Translations under genes and position numbers: made by a program
Assembly (NCBI RefSeq): GCF_016860525.1
Contig: NZ_BNEA01000015.1
Coordinates: forward strand, 558,001 to 622,000
Length of the DNA stretch: 64,000 nt
Reading direction: 5' to 3'
From: Streptomyces rubradiris
GTDB lineage: Bacteria; Actinomycetota; Actinomycetes; Streptomycetales; Streptomycetaceae
Part shown: one piece after another, positions 9,615 to 17,827 of the stretch
Layout of the letters: the number at the start of each line of letters is the position of its first letter
How positions within the stretch are numbered: the stretch's first letter is position 1
Notes under the pieces: generated by a model
Told to the model about the DNA's origin: nothing
The model's input: the letters and a program-made list of their open reading frames with translations, nothing else
The model's database searches: none

Positions 9615-9833
9615 ATGAACTCCACCCCCCAGGTCGAGACCGTCGAGATCTCGGACGCCGAGCTGGACAACGTCTCCGGCGGTCTGTCCGTGAACACCCT
9701 CAACAGCACCCTGGGCACCGTGAACGAGATCGCCCCCGGCGTGACCGGTCTGGTCAACACGGTCGTCGGCACCGTCGAGGGTGTCACCGGCCTGAACACC
9801 GCCCCGATCAACGGCCTGGTCGCCGGTCTCTGA
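9615..9833 (+). CDS. Double-glycine leader peptide precursor, NHLM-exported
   Basis: 72 residues. Residues 1-23 form a leader ending SDAELDNVSGG, a typical GG cleavage site for C39 peptidase transporters (acidic residues, hydrophobics, then Gly-Gly). The predicted product is residues 24-72. It has no Cys, Lys, Arg, His, Asp or aromatic residue, only two Glu, and is built from Val, Thr, Gly, Asn and Leu. Two imperfect repeats are visible (LNSTLGTVNEIAPGVTGL and VNTVVGTVEGVTGL). The next three genes are a fusion protein and two ABC transporters of the NHLM type, the first with an intact C39 peptidase, which fixes its role as the cargo. Whether it is antibacterial, a signal, or a structural/surface peptide is not known. 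No modifying enzyme is adjacent. Confidence 0.85.
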   Translation: MNSTPQVETVEISDAELDNVSGGLSVNTLNSTLGTVNEIAPGVTGLVNTVVGTVEGVTGLNTAPINGLVAGL

Positions 9834-9854
9834 TCACACCCCGGTGTCACCCGA

Positions 9855-9885
9855 AGTCCCGGAGCCGTCCCTCGGCTCCGGGACT
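9855..9885 (+). terminator. Hairpin after the peptide gene, probable attenuator
   Basis: A perfect 13-bp inverted repeat (AGTCCCGGAGCCG / CGGCTCCGGGACT) with a 5-nt loop, 22 bp past the stop of the precursor gene and 75 bp before the transporter operon. There is no U-tract, which is usual for Streptomyces terminators. Partial termination here would give much more precursor mRNA than transporter mRNA, as in many peptide operons. Confidence 0.75.
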
Positions 9886-9959
9886 CTCGGACGTTGGGCA
9901 CCGGACGCGTCACCCCATGCGTCACCTCATGCGTCTTACCCACAGGTGAGGGAAGTTCC

Positions 9960-10766
9960 GTGCAGTTCCGCCAACAGGCCCTCGCCAAGCTCCAGTCGCC
10001 GGAGGAGCTGGACCTTCCGGTGCGGCTGGCCCGTCCGCAGGGCTGGCTCGCGCTCGGCGTCACCGTCGTCGTCATGGCCGCCGCCTCCGTGTGGGCGGTG
10101 ACCGGCTCGGTGGCCGCCACGGTGAGCGCGCCCGCCATTCTCACCCACGGACAGGGCAGTTATGTGCTCCAGAGCCCGGTGGCCGGGCAGGTGACGGCCG
10201 TCCTCGCCCGGCAGGGCGAACGGCTCCCCGCGAACGCGCCCGTCCTCAAGGTCCGCACCGAACAAGGCGAAACGGTGGTGCGGACGGTCGCCGCCGGCCG
10301 CGTCACCACCCTCGCCGCGTCCATCGGGCAGATCATCCGGACGGGCGCCGACGTCGCCGCCGTCGAGAAGGTCGCGCACGCCTCCGACCCGCTGTACGCG
10401 ACCGTGTACGTGCCCGCCGAGAACGCCGCCGCCATCCCGCCGCACGCCTCTGTCGAGTTGACCGTCTCCTCGGTCCCGGCACAGCGCTACGGCGTGCTGC
10501 GCGGCACCGTGAAGTCGGTGGACCGCGGCGCGCAGTCCGCCCGGTCGATCGCCGCGTACCTCGGCGACAGCCAGCTCGGCGAGCAGTTCACCCGCGAGGG
10601 CCGCCCGGTCGCCGTCCTGGTGGAGCTCGCCGAGTCGCCCGCCACCAAGAGCGGTTACCGCTGGTCCAGCGCCGGCGGACCGCCGTTCCGGCTGGAGTCC
10701 ATGACCCTCGCCACCGGCTCCGTCCACCTCGCCGACCAGCACCCCGTCGATTGGCTGCTCCCGTGA
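9960..10766 (+). CDS. NHLM-type secretion protein (HlyD-like membrane fusion protein)
   Basis: 268 residues from GTG 9960, preceded by GAGGGAAG four bases upstream. A single membrane helix near residues 28-48 (WLALGVTVVVMAAASVWAV) anchors a periplasm-facing lipoyl/barrel-sandwich region (ILTHGQGSYVLQSPVAGQV) and a beta-barrel. It would link the two downstream ABC proteins to the outside. Its stop overlaps the GTG of the next gene (GTGA), so translation of the transporter is coupled to it. It is shorter than Gram-negative HlyD proteins and has no long coiled-coil, as expected where there is no outer membrane. Confidence 0.87.
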   Translation: MQFRQQALAKLQSPEELDLPVRLARPQGWLALGVTVVVMAAASVWAVTGSVAATVSAPAILTHGQGSYVLQSPVAGQVTAVLARQGERLPANAPVLKVRTEQGETVVRTVAAGRVTTLAASIGQIIRTGADVAAVEKVAHASDPLYATVYVPAENAAAIPPHASVELTVSSVPAQRYGVLRGTVKSVDRGAQSARSIAAYLGDSQLGEQFTREGRPVAVLVELAESPATKSGYRWSSAGGPPFRLESMTLATGSVHLADQHPVDWLLP

Positions 10767-12982
10767 CCACCGCCCAGGAAACCCGTGGCCGCAGACGGGC
10801 GGCCCCCGCCAAGCGGCCGGCCCCCAAGTCCCGTACCGGCAGGACCCGTACGCCCACCGTGCTGCAGATGGAGGCCGTCGAGTGCGGCGCCGCCTCCCTC
10901 GCGATGGTCCTCGCCCACTACGGCCGGCACGTCCCGCTGGAGGAGCTGCGCATCGCCTGCGGTGTCTCCCGCGACGGCTCCCGCGCCTCCAACCTGCTGA
11001 AGGCGGCCCGCGGTTACGGGCTGACCGCCAAGGGCATGCAGATGGACCTGGCCGCCCTCGCCGAGGTACGGGCCCCGGCCATCCTCTTCTGGGAGTTCAA
11101 CCACTACGTCGTCTACGACGGCATGGGCCGCCGCCTCGGCCGGCGCGGGGTGTACGTCAACGACCCCGCCAAGGGCCGCCGTTTCGTGCCCATGGAGGAG
11201 TTCGACGGCAGCTTCACCGGGGTCGTGCTGGTGCTGGAGCCCGGCGAGGGCTTCGCCCGGGGCGGGCGCCGCTCCGGGGTGCTCGGCGCGATGCCGGCCC
11301 GGCTGCGCGGCACCGCCGGCACCCTCCCGGCGGCGGTGCTGGCCAGTCTGCTGCTGGTCGCGGTCGGCGCGGCCGTGCCCGCGCTCAGCCGCACCTACAT
11401 CGACACGTTCCTCATCGGCGGGCAGACCTCGCTGCTGGGCGTGCTGTTCACCTCGATGGCCGCCTGTGTGCTGCTCACGCTGGTGCTGACCTGGCTGCAG
11501 CAGGCCAACCTGCTGCACGGCCGGATCATCTCCTCAACCCTCTCCAGCGCCCGGTTCCTGCGCCATCTGCTGCGGCTGCCGGTGACCTTCTTCGCCCAGC
11601 GCTCCCCCGCCGACCTGGTGCAGCGCCTGCAGTCCAACGACCAGGTAGCCGAGACCCTGGCCCGCGACCTCGCGGCGGCCGGCGTGGACGCGATCGTGGT
11701 CGTGCTGTACGCGGTCCTGCTGTACACCTACGACCCGCAGCTGACCTTCGTCGGCATCGCGGTGGCGCTGCTGAACGTGGTGGCCATGAGGCTCGTCGTA
11801 CGGCTGCGCGCGACCCGTACGGCGAAGCTGCGCGCGGACACCGCACGGCTCACCACCACCTCGTACACCGGACTTCAGCTGATCGAGACGCTGAAGGCGA
11901 CCGGCGGCGAGGACGGCTACTTCCGCAAGTGGGCCGGGCAGCACGCCACCACGCTGGAGGAGCAGCAGCGGCTCGGTGTGCCGAGCGCCTGGCTGGGCGT
12001 GGTCGCGCCGACGCTCGCCACCTTCAACAGCGCGCTCATCCTGTGGATCGGCGGGCTGCGCGCGGTGGAGGGGCACATCTCGGTCGGGCTGCTGGTCGCC
12101 TTCCAGGCGCTGGTCGCCCGCTTCACCGCGCCGCTGACCCGGCTCAACGGCGTGGCGGGCCGCATCCAGGACTTCGCGGCCGACGTGGCCCGGCTGAAGG
12201 ACGTGGAGAACTTCCGGACCGACCCGCTCTACGCCCGCCCCGGCGGCGACTCGGCCCGGCGGCTGCACGGCCACGTCGAGCTGGAGAACATCACCTTCGG
12301 CTACAGCCCGCTCGACAAGCCACTGCTGACCGGCTTCGACCTGACCGTCGGCCCCGGGCAGCAGGTCGCGCTGGTCGGCGGCTCGGGCAGCGGCAAGTCC
12401 ACGGTCTCCCGGCTGATCTCGGGCCTGTACACGCCGTGGGACGGGGTGATCCGCATCGACGGCCGCCGGCTGGAGGACATCCCGCGCGGCGCGCTCGCCG
12501 CCTCCGTGTCCTTCGTGGACCAGGACGTCTTCCTGTTCGAGGGTTCGGTCCGCGACAACGTGGCCCTGTGGGACCCGTCGATCCCCGACGAGGCCGTGGT
12601 GGAGGCACTGACGGACGCGGCGCTGTACGACGTGGTGATGCGCCGGCCCGGGGGCATCCACAGCCGGGTCGAGCAGGACGGCCGGAACTTCTCCGGCGGG
12701 CAGCGCCAGCGCCTGGAGATCGCGCGGGCGCTGGTGCGCCGGCCGAGCATCCTGGTGCTGGACGAGGTGACCAGCGCACTGGACGCGGAGACCGAGCTGG
12801 TGGTGATGGACAACCTGCGCCGGCGCGGCTGCGCCTGTGTGGTGATCGCGCACCGGCTGAGCACGGTCCGCGACAGCGACGAGATCGTCGTCCTGGAGCA
12901 CGGCACGGTCGTGGAACGCGGGCGGCACGAGGAGCTGGTGGCGCGCGGCGGCGCGTACGCGGCGCTGGTCAGGGAGCGGTGA
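10763..12982 (+). CDS. NHLM-type peptidase C39 / ABC exporter
   Basis: 739 residues from GTG 10763. The order is: a basic N-terminal tail (1-32); a C39 cysteine peptidase with Gln35, Cys41 in VECGAAS, His114 in FNHYV and Asp134 in YVNDP, all intact; a six-helix transmembrane domain (~180-480); and an ABC ATPase. The ATPase shows Walker A GGSGSGKST (~540), signature FSGGQRQRLEIARAL, Walker B ILVLDEVTSALD and switch IAHRLS. It should cut the leader of the 72-residue precursor after Gly-Gly and export the product. It is followed within 1 bp by the second transporter gene. Confidence 0.93.
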   Translation: MTTAQETRGRRRAAPAKRPAPKSRTGRTRTPTVLQMEAVECGAASLAMVLAHYGRHVPLEELRIACGVSRDGSRASNLLKAARGYGLTAKGMQMDLAALAEVRAPAILFWEFNHYVVYDGMGRRLGRRGVYVNDPAKGRRFVPMEEFDGSFTGVVLVLEPGEGFARGGRRSGVLGAMPARLRGTAGTLPAAVLASLLLVAVGAAVPALSRTYIDTFLIGGQTSLLGVLFTSMAACVLLTLVLTWLQQANLLHGRIISSTLSSARFLRHLLRLPVTFFAQRSPADLVQRLQSNDQVAETLARDLAAAGVDAIVVVLYAVLLYTYDPQLTFVGIAVALLNVVAMRLVVRLRATRTAKLRADTARLTTTSYTGLQLIETLKATGGEDGYFRKWAGQHATTLEEQQRLGVPSAWLGVVAPTLATFNSALILWIGGLRAVEGHISVGLLVAFQALVARFTAPLTRLNGVAGRIQDFAADVARLKDVENFRTDPLYARPGGDSARRLHGHVELENITFGYSPLDKPLLTGFDLTVGPGQQVALVGGSGSGKSTVSRLISGLYTPWDGVIRIDGRRLEDIPRGALAASVSFVDQDVFLFEGSVRDNVALWDPSIPDEAVVEALTDAALYDVVMRRPGGIHSRVEQDGRNFSGGQRQRLEIARALVRRPSILVLDEVTSALDAETELVVMDNLRRRGCACVVIAHRLSTVRDSDEIVVLEHGTVVERGRHEELVARGGAYAALVRER

Positions 12983-12983
12983 G

Positions 12984-15800
12984 ATGACGTCCGTACAGGA
13001 AGGCGACCTCGTCCTCGGGGCGCTCGGGTCGCTGGGCACCCGGCTGGACTGCGCCGGCCTCGGCCGCCTGGACCTGGAAGGCCCGCAGGTGGTGTGGCTG
13101 GTCGCGGCCGGCGCGCTGGACCTGTTCGCGGTGGACGCCGCCGAGCAGGGCCACTGGCACCACCTGGGCCGGCTGGAGGCGGGCACGCTGCTGCTCGGCC
13201 CGGTCACCGGGCCCCGGCACACCCTGGTGGCCCGCCCGGTCCGGGACTGTGTGGTGCACCGCGTCGGCCTGCGCGAGCTGTACCAGCCGGCCGGCACCCA
13301 GACCTGGTCCTACGACGAGTACGGCACCCCGCAGTACGTGCCGCCGGCCTCCAGCCCGCTGGAGTACGCGGTCGCGCTGGGCGTCGGCCGGGGCCTGTCC
13401 GTGCTGTTCCAGGCGCCGTTGGCGGACGAACGCGCCGCCGCGCCGGCCGACGACGACGTGTTCTGGATGCAGGTGCCGCCGGGCAGTGTGCAGTACGGCT
13501 CGCTGTACGGCGCCGAGGCCGCGGCCGATCTGCTGATGGACCCGGCGCTGTGGCAGAGCATGGTGGACCAGCAGTACCGGCTGCTGACCGCGCTGGACCG
13601 GTGGATCGAGCAGCTGGAGCAGGCGCACGAGACGCGGACGGCCGCCGGGATCAGGGCCGGCGAGGCGGTGCGCGCGCAGGCCGACCGGACGTTGCTGGCC
13701 GCGATCGGCAAGCGCTCGGCCCGCCACCCGACGGCCGCCGACGCGGACGCCACCTACGCGGCCTGCGAGCTGGTCGCCGCGGCGGCCGGGATCGCGCTCG
13801 CCGAGCCCGGGCGGAGCGGCACCGCGAGCGAGCGGCTGGACCCGGTGGAGCGGGTCGCGCTGGCCTCCCGGGTGCGCACCCGCGCGGTGCGCCTGGAGGG
13901 GCGCTGGTGGCGGGAGAACGCGGGCCCGCTGGTCGGCCACCGGGCGCTGTCCGGGGCCCCGGTGGCGTTGCTGTGGCGGCGCGGCGGCTATGTCGCCGTG
14001 CACCCGGGCACCGGCCGCGAGACCCCGGTCGGCAAGGACAACGCCGGGGAGTTCGAGCCGCGGGCGGTGATGTTCTACCGGCCGCTGCCCGACAAACCGC
14101 TCTCCCCGCTCGGGCTGCTGCGGTTCAGTCTCCGCGGGACCCGCGGCGACCTGCTGAACCTGCTGCTCGCGGGGCTGGTGACGGTGGCCGTCGGCGCGCT
14201 GGTGCCGATCGCGACCGGCAAGGTGCTCGGCGAGTACGTGCCGAGGGCCGAGGAGGGGCTGATCGGCCGGGTGTGCCTGGCGGTGATGGTGAGCGGGGTG
14301 GTCGCGGCGGCGTTCACGCTGCTGGAGAACCTGTCCATCCTGCGCCTGGAGGGCCGTATCGAGGCGGCGCTGCAACCGGCCGTGTGGGACAGGCTGCTGC
14401 GGCTGCCCACCCGGTTCTTCACCCGGCGTTCGACCGGTGAGCTGGCCAGTGCGGCGATGGGCATCAGCGCGATCCGCCGGCTGCTGGCGGGCGTCGGCCC
14501 GGTCGTCGCCCAGTCGGTGACGGTCGGCGCGATGAACCTGGGGCTGCTGCTGTGGTACAGCGTGCCGATGGCGCTCGCGGCGGTCGGGATGCTGCTCGTG
14601 GTCGCTGCGGTGTTCGCGGGGCTCGGGCTGTGGCAGGTGCGCTGGCAGCGGCGGCTGGTGGTGCTCGGCAACAAGCTCAACAACCAGGCGTTCCAGACCC
14701 TGCGCGGGCTGCCCAAGCTGCGGGTGGCGGCGGCCGAGAACTACGCCTACGCGGCGTGGGCCCGCGAGTTCGCGCGCGGCCGGGAACTCCAGCAGAAGGT
14801 CGGCCGGATCAAGAACCTGACCACGGTCCTGGGCGCGGTCTACCTCCCCGTCTGCACCCTGCTGATGTTCATGCTGCTGGCGGGCCCGGCCAAGGGCTCG
14901 ATGTCGGCGGCGGACTTCCTCGCCTTCAACACGTCGGTGACCATGCTGCTGACCTCGGTCACCCAGCTGACCGGCGCGTTCGTGTCGTCGGTGGCGGCGC
15001 TGCCGCTGTTCGAGGAGATCAAGCCGGTGCTTCAGGCCCGGCCCGAGGTCCGGGCCTCCAGCACCCGTCCGGGTCCGCTGTCGGGCGCGCTGGAGGCCCG
15101 CCGGCTGTCCTTCCGGTACGCCGACGACGGCCCGCTGGTCCTGGACGACGTGTCCTTCGCCGTACGGCCCGGCGAGTTCGTGGCGGTCGTCGGCCCGAGC
15201 GGCTGCGGCAAGTCCACGCTGCTGCGGCTGCTCATCGGCTTCGACCGGCCGGTCTCCGGCAGCGTCCTGTACGACGGCCAGGACCTGGCGGCGCTGGACC
15301 AGTCCGCGGTGCGCCGCCAGTGCGGGGTCGTCCTCCAGCACGCGCAGCCGTTCTCCGGCTCGATCATGGACGTCATCTGCGGCGCGGAGCCGTACACGCC
15401 GGAGGAGGTGATGGCGGCGGCCGAGCTCGCGGGCCTCGCGGAGGACATCCAGCGGATGCCGATGGGGCTGCACACCATCGTGGCGGGCAATGGCGCGATC
15501 TCCGGCGGGCAGCGGCAGCGCCTGATGATCGCCCAGGCCCTGATCCGGCGGCCGCGGATCCTGTTCCTCGACGAGGCGACCAGCGCCCTGGACAACGACA
15601 CCCAGCGCGTCGTCATCGACAGCACCCGCAAGCTGAACGCCACCCGGATCGTGATCGCCCACCGGCTGTCGACCGTCCTGGACGCCGACCGGGTGATCGT
15701 GATGGAGGAGGGCAAGATCGTCCAGCAGGGCACTCCGTCCGAACTCCTCGCGGACACCGGGGGCCGCCTGCACGAACTGGTGCGCCGGCAGCTCGCCTGA
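12984..15800 (+). CDS. NHLM-type second ABC transporter with long N-terminal domain
   Basis: 938 residues, starting one base after the stop of the peptidase-transporter gene. The C-terminal ~540 residues are a standard half-transporter. Membrane helices begin ~residue 390. The ATPase has Walker A GPSGCGKSTLL (~736), signature ISGGQRQRLMIAQAL, Walker B ILFLDEATSALD and switch IAHRLS. The first ~380 residues resemble no peptidase: there is no C39 Cys/His pair. They are the extra domain carried by NHLM "ABC2" proteins; an early part looks like a cyclic-nucleotide-binding-like beta barrel, tentatively. It probably forms a heterodimer with the previous gene product. Confidence 0.9.
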   Translation: MTSVQEGDLVLGALGSLGTRLDCAGLGRLDLEGPQVVWLVAAGALDLFAVDAAEQGHWHHLGRLEAGTLLLGPVTGPRHTLVARPVRDCVVHRVGLRELYQPAGTQTWSYDEYGTPQYVPPASSPLEYAVALGVGRGLSVLFQAPLADERAAAPADDDVFWMQVPPGSVQYGSLYGAEAAADLLMDPALWQSMVDQQYRLLTALDRWIEQLEQAHETRTAAGIRAGEAVRAQADRTLLAAIGKRSARHPTAADADATYAACELVAAAAGIALAEPGRSGTASERLDPVERVALASRVRTRAVRLEGRWWRENAGPLVGHRALSGAPVALLWRRGGYVAVHPGTGRETPVGKDNAGEFEPRAVMFYRPLPDKPLSPLGLLRFSLRGTRGDLLNLLLAGLVTVAVGALVPIATGKVLGEYVPRAEEGLIGRVCLAVMVSGVVAAAFTLLENLSILRLEGRIEAALQPAVWDRLLRLPTRFFTRRSTGELASAAMGISAIRRLLAGVGPVVAQSVTVGAMNLGLLLWYSVPMALAAVGMLLVVAAVFAGLGLWQVRWQRRLVVLGNKLNNQAFQTLRGLPKLRVAAAENYAYAAWAREFARGRELQQKVGRIKNLTTVLGAVYLPVCTLLMFMLLAGPAKGSMSAADFLAFNTSVTMLLTSVTQLTGAFVSSVAALPLFEEIKPVLQARPEVRASSTRPGPLSGALEARRLSFRYADDGPLVLDDVSFAVRPGEFVAVVGPSGCGKSTLLRLLIGFDRPVSGSVLYDGQDLAALDQSAVRRQCGVVLQHAQPFSGSIMDVICGAEPYTPEEVMAAAELAGLAEDIQRMPMGLHTIVAGNGAISGGQRQRLMIAQALIRRPRILFLDEATSALDNDTQRVVIDSTRKLNATRIVIAHRLSTVLDADRVIVMEEGKIVQQGTPSELLADTGGRLHELVRRQLA

Positions 15801-15899
15801 GCGGCACAAGGTGTCGGGCGGGGGGAGAGAGACGGGGAGCGCGGGAGCAGGGCCCCGGACGAGCGCTGGTGCGGCCACGATCGGGGGGCGGGCCGGTGG

Positions 15900-16349
15900 T
15901 CAGTCCGGGGCGATGGGGCCGCGGTAGGGGAGGGTCTGGCTGTAGACGACGCTCGTGGTGGTGCTGCCGAAGCCGGCGAGTTCGTCCATGAGGACCTCCA
16001 GGTGTTCCATGGAGGTCGCGGCCACCTTCAGGGTGTAGCAGTCGTTGCCGGTGGTGCGCAGGCACTCCAGGATCTCGCGGCGTTCGGCGAGGAGGCGGCG
16101 CAGCGGTTCGTGGCGGTTGCCCGGATATTTGAGGCGGACGACGGCGAGGACGGGGTAGCCGACCTTGGCCAGGTCGATCTCGGCGCGGTAGCCCGTGATG
16201 ACGCCCAGGGCCTCCAGATTGCGGACGCGTTCGGTGGTGGCCGACGGGCTGAGGTTCACACGGCGGCCCAGTTCGCTGAGGGAGATGCGGGCCTCCCGTT
16301 GCAGCTGCTCGATGATCGCCCAGTCGACATGATCAAGTTTCCCGGCCAT
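15900..16349 (-). CDS. Lrp/AsnC-family transcriptional regulator
   Basis: 149 residues. The N-terminal winged helix-turn-helix (LDHVDWAIIEQLQREARISL ... LSPSATTERVRNLEALG) is followed by a RAM ligand-binding domain (~70-145). Such proteins sense an amino acid or related small molecule. It faces away from the F420 oxidoreductase at 16443, with only ~93 bp between them, so it probably controls that gene pair and itself. No clear ribosome-binding site precedes the ATG, so it may be leaderless. Confidence 0.93.
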   Translation of the reverse strand: MAGKLDHVDWAIIEQLQREARISLSELGRRVNLSPSATTERVRNLEALGVITGYRAEIDLAKVGYPVLAVVRLKYPGNRHEPLRRLLAERREILECLRTTGNDCYTLKVAATSMEHLEVLMDELAGFGSTTTSVVYSQTLPYRGPIAPD

Positions 16350-16442
16350 GCGGCGAAAGTACCAGCAAAATCACGGAGAAACAGCGGTTACGCAGGGAGG
16401 TTTCCATTCCGTACGCCATGATCACCGGGATAGCCTCGGGCC

Positions 16443-17255
16443 ATGCAACTCGGCGTCAACGTACCGAATTTCGGCCCGGGGACCGATCCCGGCATCCTGC
16501 GTGAATGGGCGCGGCTCGCGGAGGACCTCGGCTTCGGCACCCTCATGGTGTCGGACCATGTGGCGGTCACACCGGACGTGGCCGTGCGGTACCCGGAACC
16601 CTTCTACGAGCCGTTCACCACCCTGTCGTGGCTGGCCGGTCTCACCACCACGGTGCGGCTGGGCACGACCGTGCTCATCCTGCCGTACCGGCATCCCCTG
16701 CTGGTGGCCCGCATGGCCGCCAACCTCCACCAGCTCAGCGGCGGTCGCTTCGTCCTCGGGGCGGGTGTCGGCTGGGCCCGGCAGGAATTCGAGGCGCTGG
16801 GCGTGCCGTTCACCGCGCGTGGCCGGCTCACGGACGAATGTCTCGGCGTTCTCCGGGAGGCCAGGGACGCCGGGCGCCCGGAGGGCGACGTTCCGCTCTG
16901 GGTCGGCGGCCACAGCGAGGCGGCCCTGCGGCGCGCCGTGAAGTTCGGTGACGCCTGGCACCCGCTGCGGCTCTCCCTGCCCCACATGCGCGCGGTCCTG
17001 GAACGGCACGCGCTGCCGGGGTTCGCGCCGCGCATCGCCCTGCGCGTCACCAGCGCACCGGTCGACGCCTCCGACCGGCTCGCCGGCGTCGGCACCGTCG
17101 AACAGATCCTCGACGATCTCGACCAGCTGCGCCTGCTGGGCGCGGACACCGTCGTACTCGACCCCTACCACGGAGACCCGGAAGCGACTCGCCGGCCCGA
17201 CGCGGCATGGCGGGCACTCACCACCGTGGCCACCCACTGGAGCACTCGATCATGA
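16443..17255 (+). CDS. LLM-class F420-dependent oxidoreductase
   Basis: 270 residues with the luciferase-like TIM-barrel pattern: MQLGVNVPNFGPG at the start, then EDLGFGTLMVSDHVAV, TTVRLGTTVLILPYRHPL and GGRFVLGAGVGW. The family uses F420 (or flavin) to transfer hydride to varied substrates; the substrate here is unknown. No strong ribosome-binding site precedes the ATG. The stop overlaps the ATG of the deaminase gene (ATGA), indicating a two-gene operon. Confidence 0.9.
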   Translation: MQLGVNVPNFGPGTDPGILREWARLAEDLGFGTLMVSDHVAVTPDVAVRYPEPFYEPFTTLSWLAGLTTTVRLGTTVLILPYRHPLLVARMAANLHQLSGGRFVLGAGVGWARQEFEALGVPFTARGRLTDECLGVLREARDAGRPEGDVPLWVGGHSEAALRRAVKFGDAWHPLRLSLPHMRAVLERHALPGFAPRIALRVTSAPVDASDRLAGVGTVEQILDDLDQLRLLGADTVVLDPYHGDPEATRRPDAAWRALTTVATHWSTRS

Positions 17256-17692
17256 TCACCTCGGCCGACGAGGCCCTTCTGCGGCGTGCCATCGGCATCG
17301 CCGCCCACGCGGTCACCCTGGGCGACGCGCCGTACGGTTCCCTGCTGGCCGGACCGGACGGCACCGTGCTCGCGGAAGCCCACAACACGGTCCGGCGGGA
17401 CGACGACATCACCGCCCACCCGGAACTGAAGCTCGCCCGCTGGGCGGCCCGCGAACTCGACCCGGACACGGCCGCCCGTACCACCCTGTACACCAGCTGC
17501 CAGCCGTGCGGCATGTGCGACGGAGGCATCATCCGCTCCGGCATCGGCCGGGTCGTCTACGCCCTGTCGACCGAGCAACTCGTCGCGCTCAACCCGCCGT
17601 CGGGCGCCTGGCCGACGGTGCCGCACGACGGTCCGGCCCTCCACGACGAGGCGCGCGACCCCGTGGCGGCCTATTACCGGCCCGCCGGATGA
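17252..17692 (+). CDS. Nucleoside/guanine deaminase-like protein
   Basis: 146 residues from ATG 17252, which overlaps the upstream stop. The zinc cytidine-deaminase fold signature is present: His56-Pro-Glu58 (HPE where many members have HAE) and Pro85-Cys86-Gly-Met-Cys89. The Glu would be the proton shuttle and His/Cys/Cys bind zinc. Related enzymes deaminate guanine, cytosine or tRNA adenosine. Its pairing with an F420 oxidoreductase suggests a catabolic or salvage step rather than tRNA editing. The start is set by translational coupling. Confidence 0.87.
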   Translation: MITSADEALLRRAIGIAAHAVTLGDAPYGSLLAGPDGTVLAEAHNTVRRDDDITAHPELKLARWAARELDPDTAARTTLYTSCQPCGMCDGGIIRSGIGRVVYALSTEQLVALNPPSGAWPTVPHDGPALHDEARDPVAAYYRPAG

Positions 17693-17827
17693 CCACGACC
17701 GGCAGCCCGTCCGGCACCCGGGAGCGGGAAGACACGGGAACAGCGGCGATGACGCCAACGGCTTCGACGGCGTTCCGGCCGCGCCGGACGCCGCCGTCCG
17801 CTCTGTGCCACGAGGTCCCTCGGCCGC

